Origin: Amoebidium appalachense
Lineage: Eukaryota; Ichthyosporea
Reading direction: 5' to 3'
DNA length: 64,000 nt
Assembly: GCA_963693365.1 (NCBI GenBank)
Contig: CAVNZM010000007.1
Span: 2,728,001-2,792,000, forward strand
The notes beneath the pieces are model-generated. The model did not search any database. It saw only the letters and a program-made list of their open reading frames with translations, and was not told the DNA's origin. Numbering within the stretch: the first letter of the stretch is position 1; each line of letters begins with the position of its first letter. Made by a program: the position numbers and the translations under genes. Below are positions 31,787-57,961 of this stretch, piece after piece.

Positions 31787-32551
31787 AAAGCCTCACCCCG
31801 GGACACACACACACGCACACACGCACGCGCACACACACACACATAGACACAAAAAGAGGGACCTGGTTGAAATGTGTGAGCTAAGTGATTATTGGCACAC
31901 GACAACTGTATGCATAGAACAGCCAGTTCGTGATTATTAGACCACTCGAGAGGTTATTTGCACATGGTAAATTTGGCTGCACTATTCTTCATGGGCTCAC
32001 GGTTCTTCTCCCACACAGGAGAAAACCGCATGATGGTTGCGCAAAGCGGGGCCATCCCACTGGCCATCCGGGCCATGAAGCTGCATCTGGACGACATAGA
32101 GGTGCAAAACAGCGCAGCGTCTTTCTTCTTCAACACCGTTATTGATGTTGGTATGTTATCCCCCCCCCCCCCCCCCCCCCCCCCCCTTGCCCCCCTAAAC
32201 ACACACACATGCACACACATACACACACTCCCGTCTGGTTCCTTTTCCCTGGGGTCTCTTCAGACGTTTTAATACATGTTGGTCATTCTTCGTTTAGTCC
32301 TTAACCTCCAAGATTTGACCTACATATACACGGGAAGTCAGCCTTTTCTGGGCTCTGTGCGCCAATCGCATCCTTGCACACAAACACCTAACAAGTGTGT
32401 TTTTTCCTTTTGCAGAGGACAACAGCAAGATTGTGCTGAGCCACGAGGGTCTGCTGCCGATTCTGTTTGCGGCCAAGGCGGCACACGACAAGGAGGTGCG
32501 GTTTGCAGACAAGGCCAATGCCCTGCTGGACCAGCTGGCAAGAAACACCCA

Positions 32552-32590
<39 letters not shown>

Positions 32591-33519
32591 GGGGGAGGAG
32601 GGGGGGTGGGGACGGGGCCTGGGGAGGGGGGAAGGGGGGGGGGGGGGGGGGGGGTTGAAAGTTGTGAGGGTGGTGGTTGTGTACGGGTGTGCGTCGAATA
32701 AAACAAGTTTGTGTACAGTGGGGTGTTCAAGAACATGTGGGGTAACTTAGATCTGAACCTTTGTGCATCTACTTTAGCTTAAGAACACTGCCACCTCTAT
32801 TACTAGCAGACCTTCGCACAGTGGGCAACCCCAAAACACACCACTAACTTGTGCATATTCCTCCTCCCCCAGGTCTCTACATCGACCTCCACAAGCAAGT
32901 GGGCCCGCACTCCCTTCGTGAGCTTGCCATGCGGGTTGCAGCCAACGACATGCGCAGCTGCGTGTACATGCCGGACGAGCTCAAGTACGACATGGTGCGT
33001 GCCCGCCGCTGCGACATGTGCCAGAACAACTACGTGCAGTGCAGCCTGGTGGCCTGCAAGCAGAAGGTGAGCAGTGGCGGCCCTGGTCCCTTGCGCTGTA
33101 GCTGTCGGTGGTGGTTAGGTAGAGAATGTTTGTTTTTTTTCCTTTTTTTTCTGTGTGGGGGGGGGGGAGGGGCCACGCGGATAGACCAAATGAAAGTAGG
33201 AAATGGTCTGAATCGCAAGTGGCGATGGTTTGTGCAACAGACCACTGGGTAGGCCGGCATGCCCCTATATTAAGTTGTAGCTGACTCCACCTCCCCTCCC
33301 TCCCCCACACAGAATATGAGCTGGGTGCTGTACCACGTGTGCGGTCAGAAATGCGCATCTACGGCCGTCAAGGAAACACTTGCACAGCACCGCACAGTCA
33401 CGGCCATGGCTGCAGCACAGGCACGGGGTGGGGAGGAAGCGGCCAATCACGTCATGCCCCCGCACATTGTCCCTGTTGATGTGCCCCAGGATGGTCACGC
33501 GCTCCCTCAGGCTGGTTGA
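29372..33519 (+). CDS. Armadillo-repeat protein with C-terminal Cys-rich domain
   Basis: Ten exons: 29372-29675, 30002-30151, 30419-30550, 30762-30908, 31172-31300, 31559-31687, 32019-32150, 32416-32553, 32873-33066 and 33313-33519. All phases agree (mostly phase 1), giving 553 aa. The first about 65 residues are Ser/Gly-rich. From about residue 100, armadillo-type helical repeats follow, roughly one per exon, with recurring motifs such as VVPLILAAM, VQSAALMSIQNI, VQKWACGALQNLA, VQNYGLGVLRNIS, AIPLAIRAM and VQNSAASFFFN. The final two exons encode a Cys-rich part (RRCDMCQNNYVQCSLVAC, then YHVCGQKCAS), a likely zinc-binding module. The repeats imply a protein-protein scaffold. I do not recognise an orthologue with confidence, and the location in the cell is not evident. 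No signal peptide or membrane span is visible. Confidence 0.93.
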
Positions 33520-33630
33520 GTTCAGTGAATTATCCGCCGCAACGCCAACCAACCCGAGTTCAGATGTGATTACTACTGATGAGAATTTGAGTGGCTCTGT
33601 ATACCAGTTATGGCCTGAAGTAAGGATTAT

Positions 33631-33808
33631 CTGAACTCAAACGCTCAAAACTTCAAAACGAATCAAGGGATTGGTAGTGACGAAGGCTTCGGCACCCAAA
33701 GCGACGAAAGAAACTTTATCTGAACTCAAACGCTCAAAACTTAAAAACGAATCAAGGGATTGGTAGTGACGAAGGCTTCGGCACCCAAAGCGACGAAAGA
33801 AACTTAAC
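33631..33808. repeat. 89-bp tandem duplication after the armadillo gene
   Basis: CTGAACTCAAACGCTCAAAA starts at 33631 and again at 33720. The two 89-base units differ at about one position before diverging after GAAACTT. This lies about 110 bases past the stop codon, so probably within the 3' UTR or just beyond. Confidence 0.95.
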
Positions 33809-34762
33809 AAACCAAGGAGATTGATAATATACGCTGTTATGACTGCCTTTTTTCTTTTTGGCAGGTTTCAAATGCAACGAATGATAACTCATATATTCAT
33901 TCGGCCATTATTTATAGTGCATGCTTTGTTTTATATTGATCGGGTTTCTTCTTTAACCTCGTAGATACGAATGATGCGTTATATTTGGCACTACGGCACG
34001 GCTTCGATGCCTGCTCGGCCAAGTATGTGGGAGGTGTTAGGCCTTACTAATGCTTTGGTGTGAACTTAAATGCTTTCGATCGTTGCTGCTTTTTTATAGT
34101 TTTAAAAGCTTTTCACAGTAGTTTTTGAATGTGCTTATTCAAAGTACTTTTTGAATGCACTTAAACACATCTGGCAGAATGGAATATACCAACTCGAGAA
34201 AAGAAACAGATAAATGAACAATCAATTTCATCATCATTAGATTTGAACTTTAAAGCAAAAGGAAGTAGGCGATGTAGCAACGCAGTTGAAGCATATGCAT
34301 GAATCAACCTATCAGATAACAGTACCACTCCTATAATGCTACATATAGGTGCTGCGTCAGACGTTGATCGTTTGTGCCCTGTGGGCAGCGCATGCACACT
34401 GTCAAAATAAACCACTCTAGTTCTCGGCGTGTGCTAACTTTGTACTAACTTGACAATATCTACATACGCGCTGGCTAGGAAGCACTAGGTTTCCGATTGC
34501 AGACTCTTATTCCTAAGAAGGGGAAAGACACGTGCTATACGGTGAAACACAACGTCCGTGCGCATGTGCATGGGAGTCAATGATCGAAGGGAAGCTACAC
34601 ATGCCCGAAAAGTCCATGTGCAATCACCACTTTTACTGAAAATTGCATTGCCTATGCACACATATAATATCATGGTGGTCGCGCATAGCAAACCATGCAC
34701 GTGCACAAAGACGTCAGGTACATACACCTGCTGTGAAACCCTCGGGTACGTAGGCATGACCA

Positions 34763-34850
<88 letters not shown>

Positions 34851-34851
34851 G

Positions 34852-34922
<71 letters not shown>

Positions 34923-35640
34923 ACCACACCTTTTAACTCTCCGGCAACACCACAGTCACACCAGCTTCCAAATGCGCACTAAACTATAGCTGAGCCCTTC
35001 TTCCCCCCTCCCCCCCTCCCCCCAAAGGCTTGGGCCAGTCAAAACTTTAACACTTCGAAGATTGAACTGTTGCTGTGCCTTTCATAAAATATTTTGCATT
35101 GCTGTGTATTGTTTGTTTCATTGTTGTAACCACTGCCGATACCCTATTTCCAACCACACAATTTATAAGTATATGTACAGTGTACACAAACATGGATCAA
35201 AGCATTATTAGGACGTGGCACAACGCCTGGGCAGAACATTTGGCTGCAGGATAGAACAATTCGAGTCTCTTTCACACACACACACACAGATCTAGACTTT
35301 CAATTTGCATCATAAACCTGTATTCACAATCTATGTTGTCCTCATCTTGTATATATATCACCCATTCTCTCCCCCCCCCCCCCCCCCCCCCCCCCCAAAA
35401 CCCACCACCATCACGCCAGGCGCCATGCCGCACTCTTCCCCCCCCCCCCCCCCCCCCCCCCGTGCACTTGCTTCCATGTCGACATAGCGTAATTTACGTT
35501 GTCAGTTGTGAATGTGTGCCTCACCGTATACCATATCCTACACACACTGTGTCTGTACACCATTAATAACTTACTACATAGCAAACAACCATAAAAGGAA
35601 GCAGTGATCCGTCAAACCAACAACAAATAACCATATAAGG
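33809..35640. other. Intergenic region between convergent armadillo and coiled-coil genes
   Basis: Unique AT-rich DNA to about 34760, then a (CA)n array interrupted by (CG)-rich CACG units at 34764-34922, then more unique sequence and poly-C runs at 35371-35395 and about 35440-35461. No coding sequence recognised. The 3' ends of both flanking genes should lie here. Confidence 0.5.
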
Positions 35641-42366
<6,726 letters not shown>

Positions 42367-43068
42367 GGTGCTAACAATTCGCTACGAAGAAGAACATGTT
42401 AGGTAAAACAAACTAAAGAAAACAGAAAACGAAAGCAAAAATAAACATAGGAAATCCAGAACACCATACTGCCATATGAGCTGGGAGTAGTCTAACGCTG
42501 TAGCACTCCGCACACGATCGGCCTCTATGGCCAAGTCTATGAAAATGACGTAAGGAAGACTTGGCGGGAAGTTTGCGCAATCACTTCTGAATCGGGTCAT
42601 TTCATGCATGGTTCCGAATCGTCTCAAGCGATTCGAGCTCTTGACCCGACCCGTCGAAACCCCGCAAGCCTTTTGCGGAATATGCCAAATCATGCAATAT
42701 CATGCATCAAGCCGATGGATAGCTCAAAATGCACGATGGCTCTATTTCGGTGAAATTTGCCCCGCCTCAAATTCAGCCAATCCATGATGTTTATTCTGTC
42801 ATTTATTACCGTAAGTAGAAAGCGGTTCGATCGGATTCGTTGAGTGTAGGAAACTTCGCGGCAGTGTTTCATGTCCATGTTTTTCACGGCCTCCCAACCG
42901 TCACTTTTTCAGCTGACATTTCGCCGTTTGTAACGAACCCCTCGTTTCTCATTCCTCTACCGTTGTAGGGAAAAGCGCGGGCAAAAGTAAACCAACCACC
43001 AAGGATAGCATTAGCACTTGCAAAGTATATAACTTATTTTTAGTTCAGGCTCTCTAGTTGACGCAAAA
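42367..43068. promoter_or_regulatory. Shared region between divergent coiled-coil and BED genes
   Basis: A 700-base unique region between two start codons pointing apart, so a candidate bidirectional promoter. It contains a CCAATC motif at 42777-42782 in plus orientation. No TATA element is obvious. The function is inferred from layout. Confidence 0.45.
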
Positions 43069-44391
43069 ATGGCGCAGCTGCAACCACTTACGCCTTTGCC
43101 AAACACCGACACCGAGGGTGAAGGGCATGAGGGGCAGGAACATGAACATGAACAGGACCAACATGAACAGGACCAAGACCAAGATCATGACCATGAGGTG
43201 ACGGGACACGAGGAGTCAGAGATGGAAGGGCAAGAATCACAGGCGGAGGGGATGCACACACAGTCAGAAGGGGAGGGTTTGTTGGGACAGCACGATTTAA
43301 AGGGGAAGTACCCTCGTGCGCGTGCACAGAGGTCACTTGTTTGGGACCATTTTTCGCTCGATGTTGATCCTGCCAAGAACAACAAGCAGGTGGGTGCTGT
43401 AAAACCTTTTTATTTAATGTTTAAACGGGGAAACCCTTAACTTCCAGGGTTTTTTTTTTTATTTGCAGACAAGTCTGTAAACAGACTTGCTTCTAATGGT
43501 ACGAGTACTCGATCCCGGGTTTCTCTTCAAGGTGTGCTGGGACAACTTAATATTTCAGCAAGCTGCCAGAGCTTCTTCAATGTCGTGGGATCTCAACATG
43601 TATTAAAGTGGAACACAGGCGGGTAGACACGACACTAGGCTCTTCGGTACTCGCCTAAGTAATGCAACTTGCACTGTGTTTCTTTCTTGCCTTGGTTTCT
43701 TTTGGCACTCACCCACGAGCGCGTAAAGCACACCTACCGTACAACGAGTGCCGACCTTTCGGGTCTAACACTTCTCATCTGTGGAACCTTTTATTCTCTA
43801 ATAACTGGAAGTAGGCTCCAAAAATGACTGGTTGGACTCTTTGCTTTTTAATCCGATCGACTTTGTTTGTTTCCTCAATACGTGCATATTTCGGCCCAGT
43901 CTTTGAACCGCCGCTTTGCACATCTTTCAACCCCCCCGTTTGTACTTCTTCTGACCCCTGTTTCGCACATCCATGAAACCCCATCAACCCCTGCTTCACA
44001 CTCCATTACCCACCTTTCATGCGTCCATCCACCGCCCTTTCCACTCACCCACAATCCCACCTTTTCACACATCCAACAACCCCCCTTCTCACACGTTTTC
44101 CCCACAGGTTGCCACGTGCCACTACTGCAGCAAGGTGCAGGCAGCTAATGTCACGCGTCTTCGCGAGCACCTGACCAAGGAATGCAATGAGACACCGCAG
44201 TCGGTCAAGGATGCTGTGTCAAAGGACCCCGCCCAGTACAACAAGAACCCCCTCAAGAAGTCAATGCCCAAGGTAAGTACTGAGAGGGCGGGGCATGAAT
44301 TTGAAGTGGAGAAAAAAACGTCTTGGGGTTGTTTTGAGTTGGCTGTCAGGTGTGTAATTTTTATTTTTTTTTTATTTTTTTTTTTTTATTT

Positions 44392-44423
<32 letters not shown>

Positions 44424-44812
44424 GGGATGAGAGAGAGAGAATGTGCGTGCGTGTGTTTTTTTTTTTTTTGGGGGGGGGGGGAGGGGGGGGAGGGGGGAAT
44501 TGGAACAGAGAAAGAAGCATTCTATGGTTCTTTTGAACTGGTTGGTAGCTTTTTTTTTTTTTTTTTTTTGTGGGGGGGGAGGTCGGGTAGAGGGTCCTTG
44601 TTGAAGGTGGGTACTGTGTTCGTCTTTCTTTTTGAGTGAGGCTTTCTTAACGCATGGAGCGAGATCTGAAGTTGGGTGTATTATTTCAATATACATGCAA
44701 GAGCGATAGGTGCAAACCAACGGTGGATTGACGATGGACTTCGATTAAAACCTTTACCACTTCATCGCAGTTTATGAAAACAAAGAAAGCAACGGCCGAA
44801 TTCTTCGGAAAG
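43069..44812 (+). CDS. BED-type zinc finger segment
   Basis: Exons 43069-43389, 44108-44272 and 44771-44812, all phase 0, encode 176 residues. The N-terminal 85 residues are acidic and His/Gln-rich (EHEHEQDQHEQDQDQDHDHE). A BED finger spans the first intron: SLVWDHFSL before it and CHYCSKVQAANVTRLREHL, then TKEC, after it. This supplies the Cys-x2-Cys and His-x4-Cys ligands of the family, which binds DNA. The third exon encodes FMKTKKATAEFFGK and ends without a stop. The next convincing exon downstream is the thioredoxin-fold exon at 45615, also phase 0, so this may be the N-terminus of a fused protein. If separate, its last exon was not found. Confidence 0.75.
43470..43489. other. Perfect 9-bp hairpin
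   Basis: CAAGTCTGT, AA, ACAGACTTG forms a perfect 9-bp stem with a 2-base spacer in the first BED-gene intron, just after a T run. It may be chance. It does not match the histone stem-loop. Confidence 0.5.
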
Positions 44813-44822
44813 GTACTGTAAC

Positions 44823-44864
<42 letters not shown>

Positions 44865-45173
44865 ACACACACACACATCCACACTCGCACGCGCGCGCAA
44901 AAAAATAAAAATAAAAAATGGCGATTCATGAAGAAGGCGTGGTTGAAAAAAGAGACAAGAGAGTATGAAAAGGATGGAGCGAAAGGAAAAATATCGCATT
45001 AGAAGGCAAGTTGGAAGGTACATTAAACTCCTTGAGTATGATGAGACGCGAGAAACAAAAAGGTATGATGGAAAGGGAATGGTGGGGAAGGGCATGCCGG
45101 AGACGAATGGTTATGTGGTGGCCAGAAGAATGAGTCGCGTGGAAGGGGAGGGGGGGGGGGGGGGGGGGACTGT

Positions 45174-45208
<35 letters not shown>

Positions 45209-45614
45209 ACTTCTGTAAGTTTGTTTAGGTTGTAGGTTGAAGTAGTTTTTGGCTACTTTTGTCATAGGGCCACCCACCATACCTGCCCGATTTTCAGTTC
45301 GCGGTGGTGCATGGGCAGGCCAAGCATAGTTTTTGGCGAGGTGGGTCGAAGTCAACACTCAACATGGTGGGCTTTTGCGCATGTGTGATTTCTGGGTTGG
45401 GTGTGGTGTCAGGAAAAGGATCGGGTTTTTGTTTATTTTTCTTTTCTTTTTTGGGGGGGGGGGGGGGGGGGGGGGGGGAGGAAGGGGGAAGGACAGGCCG
45501 GTTAAGATTGGTGGATGGAGAGAGATGAGCCAAATAAGAGATCAGTCGGGGAAACGAGCCCCCATAGCCAGGCCGGTCTCGGGGGTGCAAATCTGATATC
45601 TGTTTGGATTTTAG

Positions 45615-46451
45615 GATGTCCCCATTCCGCCACGGCCCGACGGGTTCCGGTACAACGGCACCGCACTTTCCCCCATTCAGCTGGAGGTCTTCTTGGATCC
45701 ATGCTGCCCGTACAGCAGGTGGGTGTGGGTGTTGGTGTGGGTGTTTGTGTCTGTTCTGTGTCTGCGTGTGTCTGTCAGCGTGTGTGTGTGGGAGAAAGGG
45801 TCAGGGGGAGAGTTCTTGTTACAACTCATGATCTATGTAGACATGCAGAGTATGAGACACATGTACGATATGGAATGAATACGGTAGCCGTAATGGATGC
45901 GATGGTGTTTTTGTTCTGTGTCCACGATGATGGGATAGATGGGTTATACACCCGCTACGCTTGACAAATCATGCAGGTTTACTTCTGTGCGGCTTGGTAG
46001 TCTTAATCTTTCTAGGTGCAGTACCAGACTTAGTGTTACCAATTTCAGGTTCAATACGAAATTGACGTGATTTCTCTGTCTAACAACTTGCCGTTTGTCC
46101 AAATTTCGTCATTTGGGGGGTTTTCCACCTTTTAACATCAATGGTTTCTGTGCACAGGGGGGCTGGAACAACATCAAGGATGTTGCCATGCACTATCGAG
46201 ACCGTGTATCCATCCTTGTGCACGTGTTTCCTCTGCCCTACCACCATAATTCATTCACCATCTGCCAGGTAAAACTATATATTAATTCTTAGTTTCGTTT
46301 TTTTCCCCGTTCTGCCCGGGTTTCCTGTTTCCTTCCCTGCCCATCCCATCTCGGAGGCATGGGCATACATAGTATGTATCCGTTTTCTGATGTCGTCTGT
46401 ATGGCCGTGGTAGTTGTGATTGTGGTTTTGTTGGCCTTCTACAACTATTTG

Positions 46452-46492
<41 letters not shown>

Positions 46493-46729
46493 ACACATGC
46501 TCTATGCGACATGGCAGTAATCCTGTTTGTTGTGTTGCAGGTGGGGACGGCGCTGGGCAAGGCCAACCACAAGGCTTTCTTCATCTGGCTGGAACAAGTG
46601 TTCCAGTATCAGGAGGAGGTGACAAACGCAAAGACGGAGAACCTCACCCCAGAGGAGATTGCTACCCTCATGGTCGGGTTTGGAGAGGAGGTACGTGTGT
46701 GCGTGTGTGTGTGTGTGGTGGTGGTGGTA

Positions 46730-46766
<37 letters not shown>

Positions 46767-48277
46767 CGAAGAGATTGCTACCCATATTGTCGGGTTAGGA
46801 GAGGAGGAACTTTGTGTGTGTGTGTGTGCGTGTGTGTGTGTCAAGCATACATCACAGAATGCCCGTTTGGCAAAGCTTCTTCGGCCGTGTACATCTTGAC
46901 TTACTGATGTGCAAGTATACCGCAAGGGATTAGAAAACAGCTTTGCAGAGCAAAACACACCAATCTTTATTATATTTATCTATTGTCGTTGTTGTCTCCG
47001 GTTATCTTTTCAGTTATACCCCTGCTGATCATATTGCCCCCAGGCCGGGTTTACAGAGCAGCTGATCAGAACGGCACTTGCTGACCCAGCGGCAGATCAT
47101 GCTACCCGTATCTCGTGGAAATATGCCTGCACAAGTATGAATTCCCCCCCCCCCCCCCCCCCCCCACCCCCCTCCTTTCCCGGGAACGCTACACAAACAT
47201 AAAGCGTTTCACGAACCTTGATGAGATGGCGTCTTTTTAAGGGTCTCCTACCTGTACAGGTATATTTTGATTTCGGTTTTCGTACTTTTGATCATTGTGA
47301 TTGCCCGACGTCCCCCCCCCCCCCCTCCCTCCTCATCCTCCTCATCCTTCCCTCCCGCGTGCCCACACACACCACCTTCTCCGGCCTGGTGTATGCCTTC
47401 AAGATGAGAATATCTTTTTTGAAATGATCTGTGCTTTGTTACACTCGACAATCCACCAAACCCCCCCGCAACCAGCATGATTCCGGCTGCTGGAAGCCCG
47501 CAGCCAATCAGAAATTCGAAAGCGATTCGATCTTTATAAGTCTATTAATCAGCGATCTGATTGGCAGAAGGCGAATTGGCCAGGTTCAGATGGCCTGAGT
47601 TTCGGGTCGGCCCCTGGAGTTTTTTGTCCTGCTGGTGGATTTTCTTGCATATCGCAAACTTATAATTTAAAAGTATAATCTAATAACTTGTAACTTGCTC
47701 GCCTTGCTAGCGCGAATGCTCGCTACCGCTTCACTAATATCGCGACACGGATTCGCAAAGATTTGGAATTGCAATGACGTCATTCCAAATTATAACCCGA
47801 TTCGACAGTGGTCGATCGGTCGAATTTTGAACCTAGCCAATCAGAAATCGTATGAAGGTCACAAGTAGACTATTATGGCAAGTTTAGTAATTTCAATTCC
47901 TTCAATCCGGGTCACACCAATCATTTCACGCGCTCAGCAGCCGGAACTATGCTCCCGCAACCCCGACCCCCAACCCCCCTGTGTATGATTTTTTGAATAT
48001 GTATGTACGTGTGGGTATTTGTGTTCTTGTACCTTCACATGCAAGCACCCGTTTTCAGCTACATTTAGTGCATGTGTCTGTTTTGCTCTGATCCTTTTAC
48101 GCTCACCCTTCCAGGAAACATCAGCGGCACACCCATGTTCCTTGTCAATGGCGTGATGATTAGTGGCTGTGCAACGTGGGACCTCAAGAGGTGGAAGCAG
48201 GTACTTGCTCACCCCAAACACACACAGGCACACACGCAGAGGCAGAGGCAGAGGCATACACCACACACACACACACA

Positions 48278-48348
<71 letters not shown>

Positions 48349-48571
48349 ACACACAAGGGCGCGCACATGTACAAACATACTGCACCACGTTCGTGGTGAA
48401 TGTGTACATCATACTGTATGGCCCTTCCTCTCCCCTGCACGTTCTAGATCTCGCTACCCCTCCAAGCACGCACACACACACACAGACACACACACACACA
48501 CAATTCACTAAACTTCGCGCTGCCACCATGTACATATGCACACACACACGTAGCCCTTCCCCCCCCCTTCC

Positions 48572-48621
<50 letters not shown>

Positions 48622-48989
48622 AAAATGATCTATTTCCCTATAATTGATGAATTTGTAGTGTGCACACGGCCTGGGGGGGGGGGGGGTTGCTGCTTTTGTA
48701 CAGATCACCCACATAATGCGGAAAGAGCCCCCCCCCACCCCCCTCCCCAACTCGATCGATAGATGTATGTTGCAAGTCCCTTCTCTTAAAGCTCTGCCGC
48801 TTGTAATTGGTGGCTGTGTGTGCTCTGCGGGTTGGGTGTGTACATACGTTCCTGCGTGTGTGTGTGTGTGTGTGTGTGGTGGGGAGGGGGATGGGGGGGG
48901 GGGGGGGGGGGGACGGTTGATGATGTATGCATCGAAGATTTAGAATGAAGGAGACATCATATGATATGAACAAAACACAACACCCCCCC

Positions 48990-49021
<32 letters not shown>

Positions 49022-49168
49022 AATAATATTAATAATATTAATAATATTAATAATATTAATGAGAAAATAAAAATAAAAATAATCAAAATAAATAAAAGGA
49101 GGCATATGCCTATGCTTCTTGACTGACATGTATTTCCCACACAGCTCCTGGACCCCCTCATCTTCTAA
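45615..49168 (+). CDS. DsbA-like / thioredoxin-fold protein
   Basis: Exons 45615-45718 (or to 45722), 46158-46268, 46541-46690, 47044-47134, 48115-48200 and 49145-49168, ending LLDPLIF and stop. Together they give about 189 residues. Visible features are VPIPPRPDGF near the start, a first strand with LEVFLDPCCPYS (a Cys-Cys-Pro active-site-like loop), VSILVHVFPLPYH as the next strand, a helical insert with EEIATLMVGFGEE, then the thioredoxin cis-Pro loop GTPMFLVNGV. Length and order match a DsbA-type thioredoxin fold. Redox activity is uncertain because no clean CxxC is seen. A donor at 45718 leaves a frame mismatch with the next exon, and using TGG at 45720-45722 as the exon end fixes it. 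No start codon with a good context was found for this part, and it continues the frame of the BED segment, so a fusion is possible. Confidence 0.8.
46767..46815 (+). repeat. Decayed copy of the exon-3 3' end in the thioredoxin gene
   Basis: GAAGAGATTGCTACCCATATTGTCGGGTTAGGAGAGGAG matches the exon end at 46652-46690 with a few substitutions. It is separated from it by a 37-base poly-G run. The donor has changed from GTACGT to GAACTT, while the GT-rich sequence after it is also copied. Confidence 0.85.
49019..49062. repeat. (TAATAATATTAA)n minisatellite
   Basis: AT-only tandem repeat of period about 12 in the last intron of the thioredoxin gene, directly after a poly-C and poly-A run. Confidence 0.9.
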
Positions 49169-49289
49169 CTGGGTGCGGAGGGCAAATAGTCTGCGCAGTA
49201 TGCCTGCATAGCCGAGTCTCTATGCACCCGCATCCTATCCAGTAACCCTTTTCCTTGGCCTTTTGGATATCCTTAGTCTTTGCTAGATT

Positions 49290-49366
<77 letters not shown>

Positions 49367-49918
49367 TGGGAAGGGGAGGGGGGGGGGGGGGGTAGTATTC
49401 TTTCTTTTTTTTTTTTTTTTTTTTTTTTTTGTGGGGAAGGGGGGGGGGGGGGGGGGGGGGGTAGTATTTTGTGTGTGTGGGCTATGGTCTATCTGTCCAT
49501 AGGCAGAATTCAAAAAGTCTGGTTGGCCAGTTCACCTGTGTCCATAAGATTTCACTTAAAAATTTAGAGGGGTTTTTGAGGTTACACTGCCTTTGTGGTC
49601 ACTGTTTGGATCGCTATATTCACTGGTTCCTTGTACTTGAATAATTCAGGTTTTTTTTTTCCTGAAAGAAGAGTCTGGTTTGTGGTGGTGGCTCTTTAGA
49701 CTTTCCACACTGAAAGTGACTGGGGCCCTATTAGAACTTGAAGAAGGTTTCACAGAACAACGTTAACAACTGTTACAGCAAGCATATACATATATATGCA
49801 TAGTTTACTATTTCATCATCACTTGGGTTTCTAAATCCGAGAAGAGTACTCGTGTAAGTCCACAAATAAATTTGATACAGCATCGGAAAAAGTAATTGCT
49901 ATGTCCTTCAATTCGGAT

Positions 49919-49950
<32 letters not shown>

Positions 49951-50867
49951 AGTCCTCCGAGTCCTCCGAGTCCTCCCGCTTGCGGGCCCGGGCCGGGGTG
50001 CATGACTGAGGTGACCCTGTTTGAATTTCTTGGCGGCAGCCCCCAAAAGGTTTTGCACGTTCAAGTTCCCGGTCAGATCTGGATGCTGGGCCCCGGCTGC
50101 GGGATTCTTGCACATGTACATATTAGGCAAACAAAGAAATAGGTACATTTTAGACGGTCTGGCACTTAATTTGCGTCTATGTAGAGTCTAGCGGAGAGGC
50201 GTTTGCAAATTCTTTCCTCAAAGCATGTGGTGACCTTGCGTGCACTCGAGCTCTATCAAAGTGGGTGACTTCGACGTAAAAAAAACGCATCAGGTCGCAA
50301 CAATAACCTCATCAACCCAGAACAACCAATCATACGCGTCTGTAGAGGCTCCCCCAAAACTTCCTAGTGTGGGCGGTGCACGTGCGGCAATTGCCAACCG
50401 CTCCAGGGAATTTGAGACCTCATTTCCACATGTTTAAATTTGTAACTGCTAACTAACTAGTGAAAATGGGGTCTCATTAAACCAAAATTTCCTTTCATAA
50501 TATATGTCATGGAATTTAACTATACGTAAGACAGCGTGCAGCTTTATGTCTGATGCGGCCAGGTCGTCGTCCCAATTGCAAACTTCCGAAGCTGGAAAAA
50601 TGAAAATCCTCCTTTACAATTTACACACATAAAGAATTGAAGGTTTCTATCAGGTTAATGATTTATAGTCACCATTGTCCGGGAGTAGTTTTTATTCTTG
50701 TACGTTTATATATTGTTCATGAGATATCTGTGATGTCTCAGCTTCTTGTATCTTGAAGTTGTTTCAATAAAGTCTATAAAAATAAAAAAAAACACGAGTC
50801 ACATACCGCTCGCAACCGTTCGACCCCAAATACAAGTTTTGGGGGATCTCTGTAAGCAAATCGTAAG
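49169..50867. other. Intergenic region between the thioredoxin and Rh genes
   Basis: Contains a (TTTC)n tract at 49288-49332 followed by long T and G runs to 49461, then unique sequence. A GC-rich island at about 49945-50110 on the minus strand reads protein-like (NLNVQNLLGAAAKKFKQ, and in another frame ARARKREDSEDSEDSE), with three CTCCGAGTC-type units beside a poly-C run. It may be a stray or decayed exon, and no gene could be built. Confidence 0.45.
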
Positions 50868-50949
50868 CCAATCATGTTGGAGTTCGGCCAAAAACCCAAC
50901 CATCTTCAAGTGTCGCACATCTGGAATCCAGAACGTCGCCTATAAAAAG
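50868..50949 (+). promoter_or_regulatory. CCAAT box and TATA box of the Rh gene
   Basis: CCAATCA at 50868-50874 and TATAAAAAG at 50941-50949 are 67 bases apart. They lie 177 and 104 bases upstream of the Rh start codon at 51045. Order, spacing and orientation fit a classical RNA polymerase II core promoter, with transcription starting near 50972. Confidence 0.6.
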
Positions 50950-51044
50950 CACAGTCCCACCGTGCATTATCCCTCTAAGACTCTTTCTGTTTCGTGTCAG
51001 CACGTTCCCGTGGCAAAGTTTTTTTTTTCATTAAACTCGAAGAA

Positions 51045-57961
<6,917 letters not shown>

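Noticed and set aside
43470-43489. Hairpin as a terminator or histone 3' stem-loop
   Set aside because: It is intronic, and loop and flanks do not match the histone element. Bacterial-type terminators do not apply here.
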